Origin: Leifsonia sp. AK011
Lineage (GTDB): Bacteria > Actinomycetota > Actinomycetes > Actinomycetales > Microbacteriaceae
Assembly: GCF_013410945.1 (NCBI RefSeq)
Contig: NZ_JACCCH010000001.1
Coordinates: forward strand, 1,860,001-1,924,000
Length of the DNA: 64,000 nucleotides
Reading direction: 5' to 3'
Part shown: positions 7,266 through 15,109 of the stretch, piece by piece
How positions within the stretch are numbered: position 1 is the first letter of the stretch
How the letters are laid out: each line of letters starts with the position of its first letter
The notes under the pieces: generated by a model
The model's database searches: none
The model's input: only the letters and a program-made list of their open reading frames with translations
Told to the model about the DNA's origin: nothing
Program-made: the position numbers and the translations under genes

Positions 7266-8531
7266 CTAGGCGTCCGCACGATGGTTCTTCGACGCGGCGA
7301 CGCGGATGGATCGCACGACAAGTCCACTGGCGACGACGGCGACGCCAGCCACGATGGACAACCACGGAAGCGTCACGACGAGCACGACGCATCCGATGGC
7401 TCCCGTCACGGCGAGGAACCTCGGGAATCGTCGTTGTTCTCGGGGCTGGCTGAGAGCTGCCGCATTCGCGACCAGGTAGTAGGTGAGCACCCCGAAGGAC
7501 GAGAACCCGACAGCGCAGCGCAGGTCGACGAGCGCGACGAGGACGCAGATGACGATTCCCACCGCGATCTCGGCGCGGTGTGGAACGTGCACGCGCGGGT
7601 GCACCGCGTCGAGCCAGCGCGGGAGGTCGCCGTGACGGGCCATGGCCAGGCTCGTACGACCGATACCCGCGATGAGGGCGAGCAGTGCGCCGAGGGATGC
7701 CGCGGCCGCCCCCACACGGACGAGCGGCGTTGCCCATCCCCACCCAGCAGCAGCAGCCGCTTCACTGAGCGGTTCTGCGCTGGTGGACAGTCCAGCCGGG
7801 CCCAGCACCCCGAGAAGCGTGACGGCGACCGCCGCGTAGATCACCATCGCGATCGCGAGAGCGAGGACCACTGCGCGGGGAATCACCCGGGCCGGATCCT
7901 TCACCTCCTCCCCCAGGGTTGCAACACGGGCATAGCCAGCGAAGGCGAAGAACAGCAGTCCGGCCGACTGCAGGATGCCGTACGGGCCACCGGAGAGCAG
8001 ATCCAGGGGTTGTGAGAGTTGCGGGAGGCCAGACGCAACCCCCGACGACACGACGACAGCGAGCGTCAGAAGGACGACGATCAGGATGACGCGGGTCGCC
8101 AGTGCCGTCCGTGTGATCCCGAGCAGGTTGATGGATACGAGCGCCACCACGGCCACGATGGCGACGGGCCGCTCCCACCCCTCCGGCGCTGCGTAGGCCG
8201 CGAAGGTGAGGGCCATGGCAGCGCAGCTCGCGATCTTTCCGATCACGAACGACCATCCGGCGACGAAACCCCACCACGCCCCGAGACGCTCGCGGCCATA
8301 GAGATATGCGCCGCCGGAGCTCGGGTAGGCCGCTGCAAGTTGCGCGGTCGACGTCGCGTTGCCGAGTGCCACGACGGCTGCAACGACGAGACCGACGAGA
8401 AGACCGGACCCTGCCGCCTGGGCTGCCGGCGTGAACGCCGCGAAGACCCCCGCACCGAGCATGGAACCGAGACCGATGACCGTGGCATCCCCGGTTCCGA
8501 GTCGGCGGGCGAGTGTCGGGCCCGGGGTCAT
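7266..8531 (-). CDS. APC-family amino-acid permease
   Basis: A 421-residue integral membrane transporter of the amino acid-polyamine-organocation superfamily, with about twelve hydrophobic segments. The family's first helix motif GLGSMLGAGVFAAF is near residues 20-33 and the conserved GEEVKDPARVIPRA loop is in the middle. It probably imports or exchanges amino acids; the substrate is unknown. The C-terminus is short and basic. It shares its strand and possibly its transcript with the endonuclease-family gene downstream, and diverges from a 45-residue small protein gene at 8622, leaving 90 bases for both promoters. Confidence 0.87.
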   Translation of the reverse strand: MTPGPTLARRLGTGDATVIGLGSMLGAGVFAAFTPAAQAAGSGLLVGLVVAAVVALGNATSTAQLAAAYPSSGGAYLYGRERLGAWWGFVAGWSFVIGKIASCAAMALTFAAYAAPEGWERPVAIVAVVALVSINLLGITRTALATRVILIVVLLTLAVVVSSGVASGLPQLSQPLDLLSGGPYGILQSAGLLFFAFAGYARVATLGEEVKDPARVIPRAVVLALAIAMVIYAAVAVTLLGVLGPAGLSTSAEPLSEAAAAAGWGWATPLVRVGAAAASLGALLALIAGIGRTSLAMARHGDLPRWLDAVHPRVHVPHRAEIAVGIVICVLVALVDLRCAVGFSSFGVLTYYLVANAAALSQPREQRRFPRFLAVTGAIGCVVLVVTLPWLSIVAGVAVVASGLVVRSIRVAASKNHRADA

Positions 8532-8621
8532 AGCGGCACCTTAGCGCTGACGTTCTGTCGCCGGGTTAACGCCGCATGAACGGAGCGGGGGTAGCGTTGA
8601 AGTCCGATCGAAGGAGGCACC

Positions 8622-8759
8622 ATGAGCGACAGTGCAGCGGGCGCGGGAACACCAAAGCACCGCAAAGGCGACGAGAAGGCCCCGGAGAATCCGTTCGAGG
8701 ACGCCGACCTGGACATCTCCGACTTCGGTGAGAACCCGGACACCGAGACTGCGGGCTAA
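8622..8759 (+). CDS. Small acidic hypothetical protein (45 aa)
   Basis: A short frame with good translation signals: AAGGAGG at 8611-8617 and an ATG five bases later. The product is MSDSAAGAGTPKHRKGDEKA followed by an acidic second half containing NPFEDADLDISDFGENP. It has no cysteine, no membrane segment and no recognised domain, and is probably disordered. It ends three bases before the convergent J-domain gene. Similar short acidic proteins occur in related actinobacteria as far as I recall, but I know no function. Confidence 0.65.
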   Translation: MSDSAAGAGTPKHRKGDEKAPENPFEDADLDISDFGENPDTETAG

Positions 8760-8762
8760 CTC

Positions 8763-9671
8763 CTAGATGTAGCGCACGCCAGCGGCGATGCGCGTGCGGA
8801 CATCGAACAGTTCGTTGCCCCCGATGGGTGTTGTGCCGGGGATGCCGGTGCGCAACAGCATCGACAGCGTCGACTGGCGCGTGACGACGACTCGCGCTCC
8901 GCGTATGGATCCGAGCTGGATGCTCGGCTCCTCAATCGCGGAATCGGGAGCCACGATCACCAGACCGTTGAAGCGCACCTTCCACGCACGTGACAGCGCC
9001 TTCGCCCCCACGGCGAGCTCGTGGACCGGCCGCTCGCCCGCGAGCGACTCCCCGATGAGTTCCCCGCGCCGAACTCGCACCGGGCCGCCGAAGTCCTCGG
9101 ACATCATCGCCCAGAGGCCTGTAGGGCCGAGTACGACGTGGTCGACCTTGCCTCCTGGTGTTCCGGTGGCCACGTCGTGCCAGATCGTGTATCCGATTCC
9201 GAGGGAGCTCAGCGTGCGCGCGGTCTGCTCCTCCGCCAGGGCGTCCGCGAGTGCGCGACGGATGGGCTGCGGAGCATCCCTCACCAGGCGAGCGTCGTAG
9301 GGGTCGTCGAGCGTCACCCCTCTGCCAGCCCATTCGCGGATCTGTTCGAGGTAGCGTTCACGTCGCCATCCGCCGGGGTGACCGTACGATCGCGCCTTCG
9401 GTCGTGAGTCCGTGCGGGGTGAACTCGTCCGCGCCCCGAAGGTTGCCGTCGGATCCGCTCGGCGGCCCGCGTCGTACGCCGCTCGAGCTTCCGAGGTTCC
9501 GACGCGCTGCCACGCGAGCTGCACGGCCGTGAAGCGATGCGGATCTCCGCCGGTATCGGGGTGCGTCTCCCGAAGCGCCCTGCGGAAGGCCCTGCGCAGG
9601 TCCTCCTGCGAGGCGGATGCCGCAACCCCCAGCACCTCGTAGGGGCTCAGGTCGAGAGGACTTTCGGGCAT
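8763..9671 (-). CDS. J-domain protein with NERD-like nuclease-related domain
   Basis: A 302-residue protein with two modules. Residues 8-70 form a J domain with the diagnostic HPD at 37-39 (ETHPDTGGD), expected to stimulate an Hsp70 such as DnaK. After a basic linker (75-110), residues 146-260 resemble a NERD domain: EEQTARTLSSLGIGYTIWHD, then KVDHVVLGPTGLWAM with the conserved Asp177-His178. NERD is linked to DNA-processing proteins. The ATG at 9671 gives a normal J-domain N-terminus; a much longer frame upstream overlaps the peroxidase gene and was rejected. It diverges from gpx with about 60 bases between. Confidence 0.78.
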   Translation of the reverse strand: MPESPLDLSPYEVLGVAASASQEDLRRAFRRALRETHPDTGGDPHRFTAVQLAWQRVGTSEARAAYDAGRRADPTATFGARTSSPRTDSRPKARSYGHPGGWRRERYLEQIREWAGRGVTLDDPYDARLVRDAPQPIRRALADALAEEQTARTLSSLGIGYTIWHDVATGTPGGKVDHVVLGPTGLWAMMSEDFGGPVRVRRGELIGESLAGERPVHELAVGAKALSRAWKVRFNGLVIVAPDSAIEEPSIQLGSIRGARVVVTRQSTLSMLLRTGIPGTTPIGGNELFDVRTRIAAGVRYI

Positions 9672-9731
9672 CGGCTCAGGATACCCAACCACGCCCGGCC
9701 ATTCCCCAGCGGATGGTCGTAGATTGGTGAC

Positions 9732-10214
9732 GTGACCACAATCAACGAGATCCCCCTCACGACCATCGATGGCGAGCCAACGACGCTCGCCGAGTACAAC
9801 GGCAAGGTACTGATGGTGGTCAATGTCGCCTCTCGCTGCGGGTTGTCGCCCCAGTACGCCCAGCTCGAGGAGCTGCAGAAGACCTACGGTGACCGCGGAT
9901 TCACTGTTCTCGGATTCCCCAGTAACCAGTTCCTGCAGGAGCTCAGCAGCGAGGATGCCATCAAGGAGTACTGCTCGACCACGTGGGGCGTCACGTTCCC
10001 GATGTTCGAGAAGGTTCGTCTCAACGGCAAGAAGGCGCATCCGCTCTACCAGGAGCTGACCCAGACCCCGGATGAGGCAGGCAAGGCCGGCAAGGTGAAG
10101 TGGAACTTCGAGAAGTTCGTGATCACGCCAGCCGGTGAGGTGCACCGGTTCCGTCCCGATGTCGTTCCCACCGACCCCAAGATCGTGTCGGTGATCGAGG
10201 AGTCGCTCCCGTGA
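9732..10214 (+). CDS. Glutathione peroxidase-family thiol peroxidase (BtuE-like)
   Basis: A 160-residue cysteine-type GPx. The catalytic triad is intact: Cys36 in NVASRCGLSPQ, Gln66 in GFPSNQF and Trp124 in KWNFEKF. A second cysteine, Cys81 in EYCSTTWGVTFPMF, is placed as the resolving cysteine of two-cysteine GPx enzymes such as E. coli BtuE. Actinobacteria generally use mycothiol instead of glutathione and many GPx homologues use thioredoxin, so reduction of hydroperoxides with thioredoxin is the likely activity (inference). GTG start. Its stop overlaps the next start as GTGA, making it first gene of a three-gene operon. Confidence 0.93.
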   Translation: MTTINEIPLTTIDGEPTTLAEYNGKVLMVVNVASRCGLSPQYAQLEELQKTYGDRGFTVLGFPSNQFLQELSSEDAIKEYCSTTWGVTFPMFEKVRLNGKKAHPLYQELTQTPDEAGKAGKVKWNFEKFVITPAGEVHRFRPDVVPTDPKIVSVIEESLP

Positions 10215-10495
10215 GTAAGCAGCTCACCCACGAGCCCGACGCCAGCCGCTACACCCTGGTGATCGACGGCCAGCTCGCGGCCGTGGCCGACTACCGGATC
10301 AGCGGGGACGCGATCTCGTTCCACCACACGTTCACGCAGCCCAACCTCCGCGGCCGCGGCCTCGCTGGGGAGGTCGTCGAGTTCGCCGTGGACGATGTGG
10401 AGAAGAACTCCACCCGTCGCATCGTGCCGATGTGCTGGTACGTTGCCGACTGGTTCGAAGCGCATCCCGAGCGCGCCTCGCTGCTCACCCGCTGA
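10211..10495 (+). CDS. GNAT-like N-acetyltransferase (YidJ/GTN1-type, small)
   Basis: A 94-residue protein of the small GCN5-related acetyltransferase class. It shows FHHTFTQPNLRGRGLAGEVV, which contains the acetyl-CoA pyrophosphate-binding RGRGLA motif at about residues 48-53, then the C-terminal IVPMCWYVADWFEAHPE signature typical of this short family. The acetylated substrate is unknown. The GTG start overlaps the peroxidase stop, and its own stop overlaps the next ATG (TGATG), so the three genes should be translated together. Confidence 0.88.
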   Translation: MSKQLTHEPDASRYTLVIDGQLAAVADYRISGDAISFHHTFTQPNLRGRGLAGEVVEFAVDDVEKNSTRRIVPMCWYVADWFEAHPERASLLTR

Positions 10496-11172
10496 TGCGG
10501 CTGCTTCTGATCCGGCACGGGCAGACCCCGAGCAACGTCCAGGGTTTGCTCGATACCGCCGCGCCCGGTCCCGGGCTCACGGAGCTCGGACATCGTCAGG
10601 CTGCGGAGATTCCGGATGCCCTGAGCTCAGAGCACATCGGCGGAATCTGGGTCTCCACGCTCGTGAGAACCCACCTGACAGCCGCCCCCCTTGCTGCCTC
10701 CCTCGGGCTCGAACCGGTGCAACTCCCCGGCCTTCACGAGATCGCCGCAGGCGAGCTCGAGATGCGCCGCGACCACGAGGCGGTGCGCGTCTATCTCGAG
10801 ACTGTGTTCGCCTGGGGTCTCGGCGACCGGTCGCCACGGATGCCCGGTGGGGAGGACGGCCACGAGTTCTTCGAACGCTTCGATGCGTCGATCGCTGAGG
10901 TCGCGGCATCCGGCGTCGGCACCGCGGTCGTGGTCAGTCACGGTGCGGCGATCCGCGTGTGGGTGGCTGGAAGCGCGATCAACGTTCCGCCCTCGTACGC
11001 GGGCGAGCACGACATTCAGAACACCGGAATCATCGAGCTCGAGGGCACGCCCGAGTCAGGATGGAACCTCCTCGCGTGGCAGGGCACGCCGATCGGCGGA
11101 TCCGATCTCATTGACGACGACGCGCAGGACCCGACGGGCGAAACCCTCGAGGAAGCGCTCGACGAGGACTAG
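10495..11172 (+). CDS. Histidine phosphatase-family protein
   Basis: A 225-residue phosphoglycerate mutase-like phosphatase. The catalytic LIRHGQTPSN motif is at residues 5-14, the arginine STLVRTHLTA lies near 55-64, and VVVSHGAAIRVW supplies the second catalytic His near residue 145. The substrate is unknown: such enzymes act on small phosphorylated metabolites or on cofactors. The ATG at 10495 shares one base with the acetyltransferase stop; an upstream ATG at 10432 lies inside that gene and was rejected. The acidic tail (residues 200-225) is not part of the fold. Its stop overlaps the convergent membrane-protein stop at CTAG. Confidence 0.87.
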   Translation: MRLLLIRHGQTPSNVQGLLDTAAPGPGLTELGHRQAAEIPDALSSEHIGGIWVSTLVRTHLTAAPLAASLGLEPVQLPGLHEIAAGELEMRRDHEAVRVYLETVFAWGLGDRSPRMPGGEDGHEFFERFDASIAEVAASGVGTAVVVSHGAAIRVWVAGSAINVPPSYAGEHDIQNTGIIELEGTPESGWNLLAWQGTPIGGSDLIDDDAQDPTGETLEEALDED

Positions 11173-11696
11173 CGTCGCCGGGTGCGCTCGGTGCGGCGGA
11201 AGTAGATGCCCGTGATCACGAGCGCCACACCCAGGGCGATCGTCCAGAAGGTGCCGAAGCCCGCGAGGGCCACCACGCCGAGACGCGGCAGGAGCAACAG
11301 AACCGCGAGAATCGCCGACGCGACAAATGCCGCACCCGAGACCTGCACGATCTCGCGACCGGTGTAGAGAACTATCGCGCCCACGAGGAATCCGAGGGCT
11401 GCGAGGAATCCACCGATCGTGACAGCAACGGCGGGGAGGATGGCGCTGACCGACGCGATCGCGAGGATGAGCCATCCGACGGCGCCCGCGAAGAGTGCCA
11501 CCTTGGCGAGCGTGTTGTTGACCGCGCCCAGTGCGAGGATCACGAGCCCGGCGGCCACCGCAGCGAAGGCGATCACGGCCAGGAACGGCAGCGAGAGGTT
11601 CACGTAGGGCAGCAGAACCATCAACAGCATCGCGGCACCCGCGACGATGAAGGCGATGCCGGCAGCAGCGCGACGGGAGCGGGAGATGGCGGCCAT
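11169..11696 (-). CDS. HdeD/DUF308-like membrane protein
   Basis: A 175-residue protein with six hydrophobic segments between a basic N-terminus (ISRSRRAAAG) and a basic tail (YFRRTERTRRR). Spacing of the helices resembles DUF308/HdeD-like proteins, which are associated with acid resistance in enterobacteria but have no clear role in actinobacteria. The ATG at 11696 follows GGAGGG with a four-base spacer, so it was preferred over a TTG four codons upstream. A second, more typical member of this kind lies at 13860. Confidence 0.65.
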   Translation of the reverse strand: MAAISRSRRAAAGIAFIVAGAAMLLMVLLPYVNLSLPFLAVIAFAAVAAGLVILALGAVNNTLAKVALFAGAVGWLILAIASVSAILPAVAVTIGGFLAALGFLVGAIVLYTGREIVQVSGAAFVASAILAVLLLLPRLGVVALAGFGTFWTIALGVALVITGIYFRRTERTRRR

Positions 11697-11754
11697 GAAG
11701 CCCTCCAAAGGTTGGGGTCGCCCAGTCTACGGTGCCGGTGTACCGCGCCGACTA

Positions 11755-12498
11755 CTACTCGTGCGCGAACCAGGGCGGGTAGACCGCGATGCGCGGGGCG
11801 AACCCGCTGCCCGCGATGATGCCACGCACTCGCTCCTTGGCGGGTTCGTTGGCGACGCCGATGAGCTGGATGCTCTCCAGCGGCACACTCCCCGCCACGA
11901 GCACCTCGGCAGCAGCGCCCAGCTCCGGGTAGTCCGTGAGGCGATCGAGCGAACGTCGCACGCCCTCCGAGTCCGACGCGAATCTGGTGAGCGAACCCGC
12001 CGCGTTGCCGTCGGCAACCACGACATCGCCGAGCCTGCCAATGGTCGAAACCAGGAAGACGAAGTCGGATGGCACGGCACGGCGCGCCGCCTCTGACCAG
12101 CCGGGTTCGTGAGCTCCCCCACGAACCTCGGACCAGGCGCTCGACTCCGGAGTGAGGGCGAACGAGACGTACTCGTCCACGGTGCGGCCGTCGCCGACCT
12201 CGGCAGTGGCTCTGAGCTCGAGACCGAGCTCAGAGTAGAGCGGCACCTCGGGGGTGGCATCCGATCGGAGCGCGCCATCCGCGAGGATGCCCTGAAGGTT
12301 GCGTACGTGGGTCACGTGGTAGACACGCTGCTCGCCCACCGGGCGGCGGGACTTCACAGCCGTGCCGACGCGCGCGGGGCGCACTTCCGCGGTCTTGCGG
12401 GGTGCGGCCGAGCGAACGGCTGCGGGCTTCTCGGGGAGCTTCTGCGGGAAGCACACATCACACTGCTGGCCATCAAGGCCATGGATACATTCGGTCAC
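11755..12498 (-). CDS. DarT-like ssDNA ADP-ribosyltransferase (DUF4433) with zinc-binding-like N-terminus
   Basis: A 247-residue protein. Residues 4-18 hold CIHGLDGQQCDVCFP, a likely small metal-binding motif, followed by a basic linker (25-55). From residue 58 it resembles DUF4433/DarT: YHVTHVRNLQGIL (His61, Thr63, Asn67), TVDEYVSFALTPES, and AAEVLVAGSVPLESIQLIGV, whose Glu198 lines up with the catalytic glutamate of DarT by my reading. DarT toxins add ADP-ribose from NAD to thymidine in single-stranded DNA; DarG macrodomain antitoxin reverses it. No DarG-like gene is in this window. The GTG start at 12498 overlaps the FAD oxidase stop as GTGA and was preferred over an ATG 48 bases upstream. 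Confidence 0.75.
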   Translation of the reverse strand: MTECIHGLDGQQCDVCFPQKLPEKPAAVRSAAPRKTAEVRPARVGTAVKSRRPVGEQRVYHVTHVRNLQGILADGALRSDATPEVPLYSELGLELRATAEVGDGRTVDEYVSFALTPESSAWSEVRGGAHEPGWSEAARRAVPSDFVFLVSTIGRLGDVVVADGNAAGSLTRFASDSEGVRRSLDRLTDYPELGAAAEVLVAGSVPLESIQLIGVANEPAKERVRGIIAGSGFAPRIAVYPPWFAHE

Positions 12499-13814
12499 TC
12501 GGGCGCAACGTTCTGGTTGAGGCGGAAAAGGTTTGTCGGATCCCACACGGCTTTCACCGAACGCAGGCGCTCCAGTGTGGCAGGCGGATAGATCTCGGCG
12601 AGCACGCCCGGTCCCGTGCGGGAGATGAACGAGCTGAAGGTGCCAACTCGCGGGCCGGGCAACTCATTCCACCGGTCGATGATCCGCTGCTGTTGCGCCT
12701 GGTCGGCATCGCCGGGGAGCAGGATGGCGCTGAAGAGGAGAGCCTCGCTCTCGCGATACGCCACGGCCGTGGCATCCGACGGAACACGCGAGAAGGCACC
12801 CCCCAGGCTGCGCGCGGAGAAGACCGCGAGCCCCAGGTCGGCCCAGAGCGCGGTGACCGCGTCGATGAGCTCGTCGGTGAGGTTCGGCGTGAAGGAGGCA
12901 TTGTCGACGACGGTGAGCGGCACGGGGGGAACCGGGGCCTCGTTGAGCAGGCTCGCATAGGTGGCGGGGGCAACCGTGTGCGCCGTGACGCCCGGCATCG
13001 ACAGAAGGGGTGCGAGCGCTGCCGTTGCAGTGTCGAGATCTTTGCCAGCCCAGCAGGCGACGATCTGAACGGATGCCGGGGCCTCCGGCCCGAACGCCGG
13101 CAACCCCAGGAACGTCGCGCTGAGCTCGTCGGGAGCTTCGCGCATCACGTCACGCCACGTTCTCATCGCGGCCGATACGTACGCGGGGTCGATCGAGATG
13201 GTCGCGCCGATGACACCGGGGAGCCGCCGTGCACGAACCGTGTAGGAGGTGACGACTCCGAAGTTGCCACCGCCACCGCGAAGAGCCCAGAACAGGTCGG
13301 GATTCTGGTGCTCGCTTGCAGTCACCAGCTCGCCGGCCGCGGTGACCACCTCTGCTTCGACGAGGGTGTCGATCGTAAGACCCACCAGGCGCACGAGCCA
13401 CCCCACTCCCCCGCCCAGGATGAGACCGCCGACACCCACGGACGACGTATCGCCTGAGGTCACGGCCAGTCCGTGCTCTCCGAGAGTCTCCGCCACGGTT
13501 CCCCAGACGGACCCCGGGCCGAGCCGAACGAGGTCATTCTCGAGGACCTCGATGTCGACGAGCCGGGACAGGTCGATGAGCAGTGTCGGGCTCGACGAGA
13601 CGAAATTGTGTCCGCTGTGTCCGCCGCTGCGGACCGCGGGAAGGATGCCACGGCTCGCCGCGTAGCGCACCGCCAGGGCCACATCGGCAGGAGTCTCGGG
13701 CAGCACTATGCCGACCGGTGCGGCCGCTGCACCCAGGGATGCGCGGGCCGGGTCGTAATCAGGCGAATCGGGGGTGATGACCTCACCCCTGAACTGGGTG
13801 GGAAAATCGCTCAT
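12495..13814 (-). CDS. FAD-binding oxidoreductase, berberine-bridge-enzyme type
   Basis: A 439-residue flavoprotein of the PCMH/BBE oxidase class. RSGGHSGHNF near residues 62-71 contains the histidine that usually binds FAD covalently. The GVGGLILGGGVGWL loop follows, but the cysteine that makes a second FAD bond in many relatives is absent there (TSSVGVGG), so a single covalent link is expected. The C-terminus NLFRLNQNVAP is the BBE domain ending. Substrates of relatives are sugars or alkaloid-like compounds; unknown here. The ATG at 13814 follows GGGAG with good spacing; a GTG two codons earlier is the alternative. It is translationally coupled to the DarT-like gene downstream. Confidence 0.88.
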   Translation of the reverse strand: MSDFPTQFRGEVITPDSPDYDPARASLGAAAAPVGIVLPETPADVALAVRYAASRGILPAVRSGGHSGHNFVSSSPTLLIDLSRLVDIEVLENDLVRLGPGSVWGTVAETLGEHGLAVTSGDTSSVGVGGLILGGGVGWLVRLVGLTIDTLVEAEVVTAAGELVTASEHQNPDLFWALRGGGGNFGVVTSYTVRARRLPGVIGATISIDPAYVSAAMRTWRDVMREAPDELSATFLGLPAFGPEAPASVQIVACWAGKDLDTATAALAPLLSMPGVTAHTVAPATYASLLNEAPVPPVPLTVVDNASFTPNLTDELIDAVTALWADLGLAVFSARSLGGAFSRVPSDATAVAYRESEALLFSAILLPGDADQAQQQRIIDRWNELPGPRVGTFSSFISRTGPGVLAEIYPPATLERLRSVKAVWDPTNLFRLNQNVAPE

Positions 13815-13859
13815 GCTCACGCTCCCATCCTTGCACTGCCCTCCGATACGGTGGGTGCC

Positions 13860-14513
13860 ATGACTGATCCCACGTCCTCATCCGCACCCCTCGACGACCC
13901 GCTGGAAGAAGCGGTCGAGGAGGTCGAACAGCCCCTCGTGCAGCTCAGCGCGGGCCCCTGGTGGCTCGTTCTGGTTCGCGGCATCCTCGCCATCATCTTC
14001 GGTATTCTCGCGCTCATCTGGCCGGCGTCCGCCTTCCTCGCGATCGCCATCGTCTTCGGTGCCTACGCCCTCGTCGACGGCATCACCGAGATCGTGCACG
14101 CCGTGCGCATCCGCAACACCACGCCGCGCTGGGGCTGGCTGCTGTTCGCGGGCATCGTGTCCGTGCTCGCCGGTCTCGCCGCGCTCATCCTGCCGGGCCT
14201 CGCGGGCCTGCTCGGTGGCCTGTTCCTGCTGTGGACGATCGTGTTCTACAACATCACCCACGGTGTCATGGTCATCGGCTCGGCCTCCGGCGCCGTCGGC
14301 AAGGGAAGGACCTGGGCCATCGTGGCCGGCGTCGCGAGCATCCTGTTCGGTATCGCTCTCGGCATCCTCGTCTGGACGGTGCCCGGTGCCGCGATCTTCG
14401 GACTCGTCTTCGCGATCGGCATCTACGCCATTGCCTTCGGCATCATGCTCGCGATCGCCGCCATCCAGGCGCGCACCCACGGCAAGGAGACCGTCGAGGC
14501 GCAGTTCGCGTAA
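13860..14513 (+). CDS. HdeD-family (DUF308) membrane protein
   Basis: A 217-residue protein: an acidic N-terminus (residues 1-30, with EEAVEEVEQP), then six hydrophobic segments arranged as three hairpins, each with a GILALIWP- or GLAALILPG-like turn, the repeated signature of HdeD/DUF308 proteins. A short polar tail ends it. Function in actinobacteria is unknown; membrane-stress protection is only an analogy to enteric HdeD. The ATG at 13860 was chosen because the longer upstream frame is antisense to the FAD oxidase. A hairpin follows the stop. Confidence 0.85.
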   Translation: MTDPTSSSAPLDDPLEEAVEEVEQPLVQLSAGPWWLVLVRGILAIIFGILALIWPASAFLAIAIVFGAYALVDGITEIVHAVRIRNTTPRWGWLLFAGIVSVLAGLAALILPGLAGLLGGLFLLWTIVFYNITHGVMVIGSASGAVGKGRTWAIVAGVASILFGIALGILVWTVPGAAIFGLVFAIGIYAIAFGIMLAIAAIQARTHGKETVEAQFA

Positions 14514-14528
14514 CTCGCACTCACAAGG

Positions 14529-14560
14529 GCGTCGGGGCTTCGGCTCCGGCGCCCCGTGTC
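14529..14560. terminator. Probable hairpin terminator between convergent genes
   Basis: CGGGGC at 14533-14538 pairs with GCCCCG at 14551-14556 around a TTCGG-containing loop. It lies between the convergent stops of the HdeD-like gene and the DUF5997 gene. No clear T-run follows, so termination is inferred from position. Confidence 0.5.
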
Positions 14561-14569
14561 GTTAAGGGG

Positions 14570-14959
14570 CTACCGTCCGCCCTGGCGGAGCTTCTCCTTG
14601 GCGGCACGCTCGCTCTTGACGCGAGCGTTCTCCTCCTGCACCGCGGCGTGCACGGCGCGCTCGGCGGAGAGCCACTCGGGCATCTCCACGAGGAGGCTCT
14701 TGATCTCCGTCGTCGTCATGACGTCACGAACCCCGGCACGGGCGAGTCCGGATGCCGAGATCCCCAGCTTCTGCGCAACCACCGCTCGCGGGTGGGGGCC
14801 GTTCTGCCGAAGGTCCACTAGCCACTCGGGCGGGGACGACACAAGCTCGGCGTATTCCGCGCGAGTCACCGTGCCGTCCTGGAACTCCTGCGGCGTGGCG
14901 GGCAGGTAGATGCCCAGCTTCTTTGCCGCGGTGGCGGGCTTCATCGTCTGGTCTGACAC
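14570..14959 (-). CDS. DUF5997-family protein
   Basis: A 129-residue protein matching the actinobacterial DUF5997 family as I remember it: MKPATAAKKLGIYLPATPQE near the N-terminus, LRQNGPHPRAVVAQKLGIS in the middle (a possible helix-turn-helix), and EMPEWLSAERA near the C-terminus. A basic helical tail (ENARVKSERAAKEKL) closes it. Function is unknown; the helix pattern suggests nucleic-acid binding. It is divergent from a LysR substrate-binding-domain gene 150 bases away, a pairing I recall from other actinobacteria. Confidence 0.78.
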   Translation of the reverse strand: MSDQTMKPATAAKKLGIYLPATPQEFQDGTVTRAEYAELVSSPPEWLVDLRQNGPHPRAVVAQKLGISASGLARAGVRDVMTTTEIKSLLVEMPEWLSAERAVHAAVQEENARVKSERAAKEKLRQGGR

Positions 14960-15017
14960 GTGACAAGGGTAGCGCGGTGTGTCAGCTAGGCCCCGCCGAT
15001 GATGTTGTCAGTTCTGT

Positions 15018-15075
15018 CGAGACTCCATCTGTGGTGGGTTCGGCTGGCACCACAGTCGCCACGAATGGAGTCTCG
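15018..15075. promoter_or_regulatory. Two-step inverted repeat in divergent intergenic region
   Basis: Two nested inverted repeats: outer arms CGAGACTCCAT (15018-15028) and ATGGAGTCTCG (15065-15075), and inner arms CTGTGGTG (15029-15036) and CACCACAG (15048-15055). All four arms match perfectly; the left arms are contiguous while nine bases separate the right arms. It lies between the divergent DUF5997 and LysR-domain genes, so it may be an operator for a dimeric regulator or a structured 5' leader of the plus-strand gene. Confidence 0.6.
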
Positions 15076-15109
15076 AGGGTGAAGCACAGCCGCGCGGTAG
15101 CCTGAGGCG

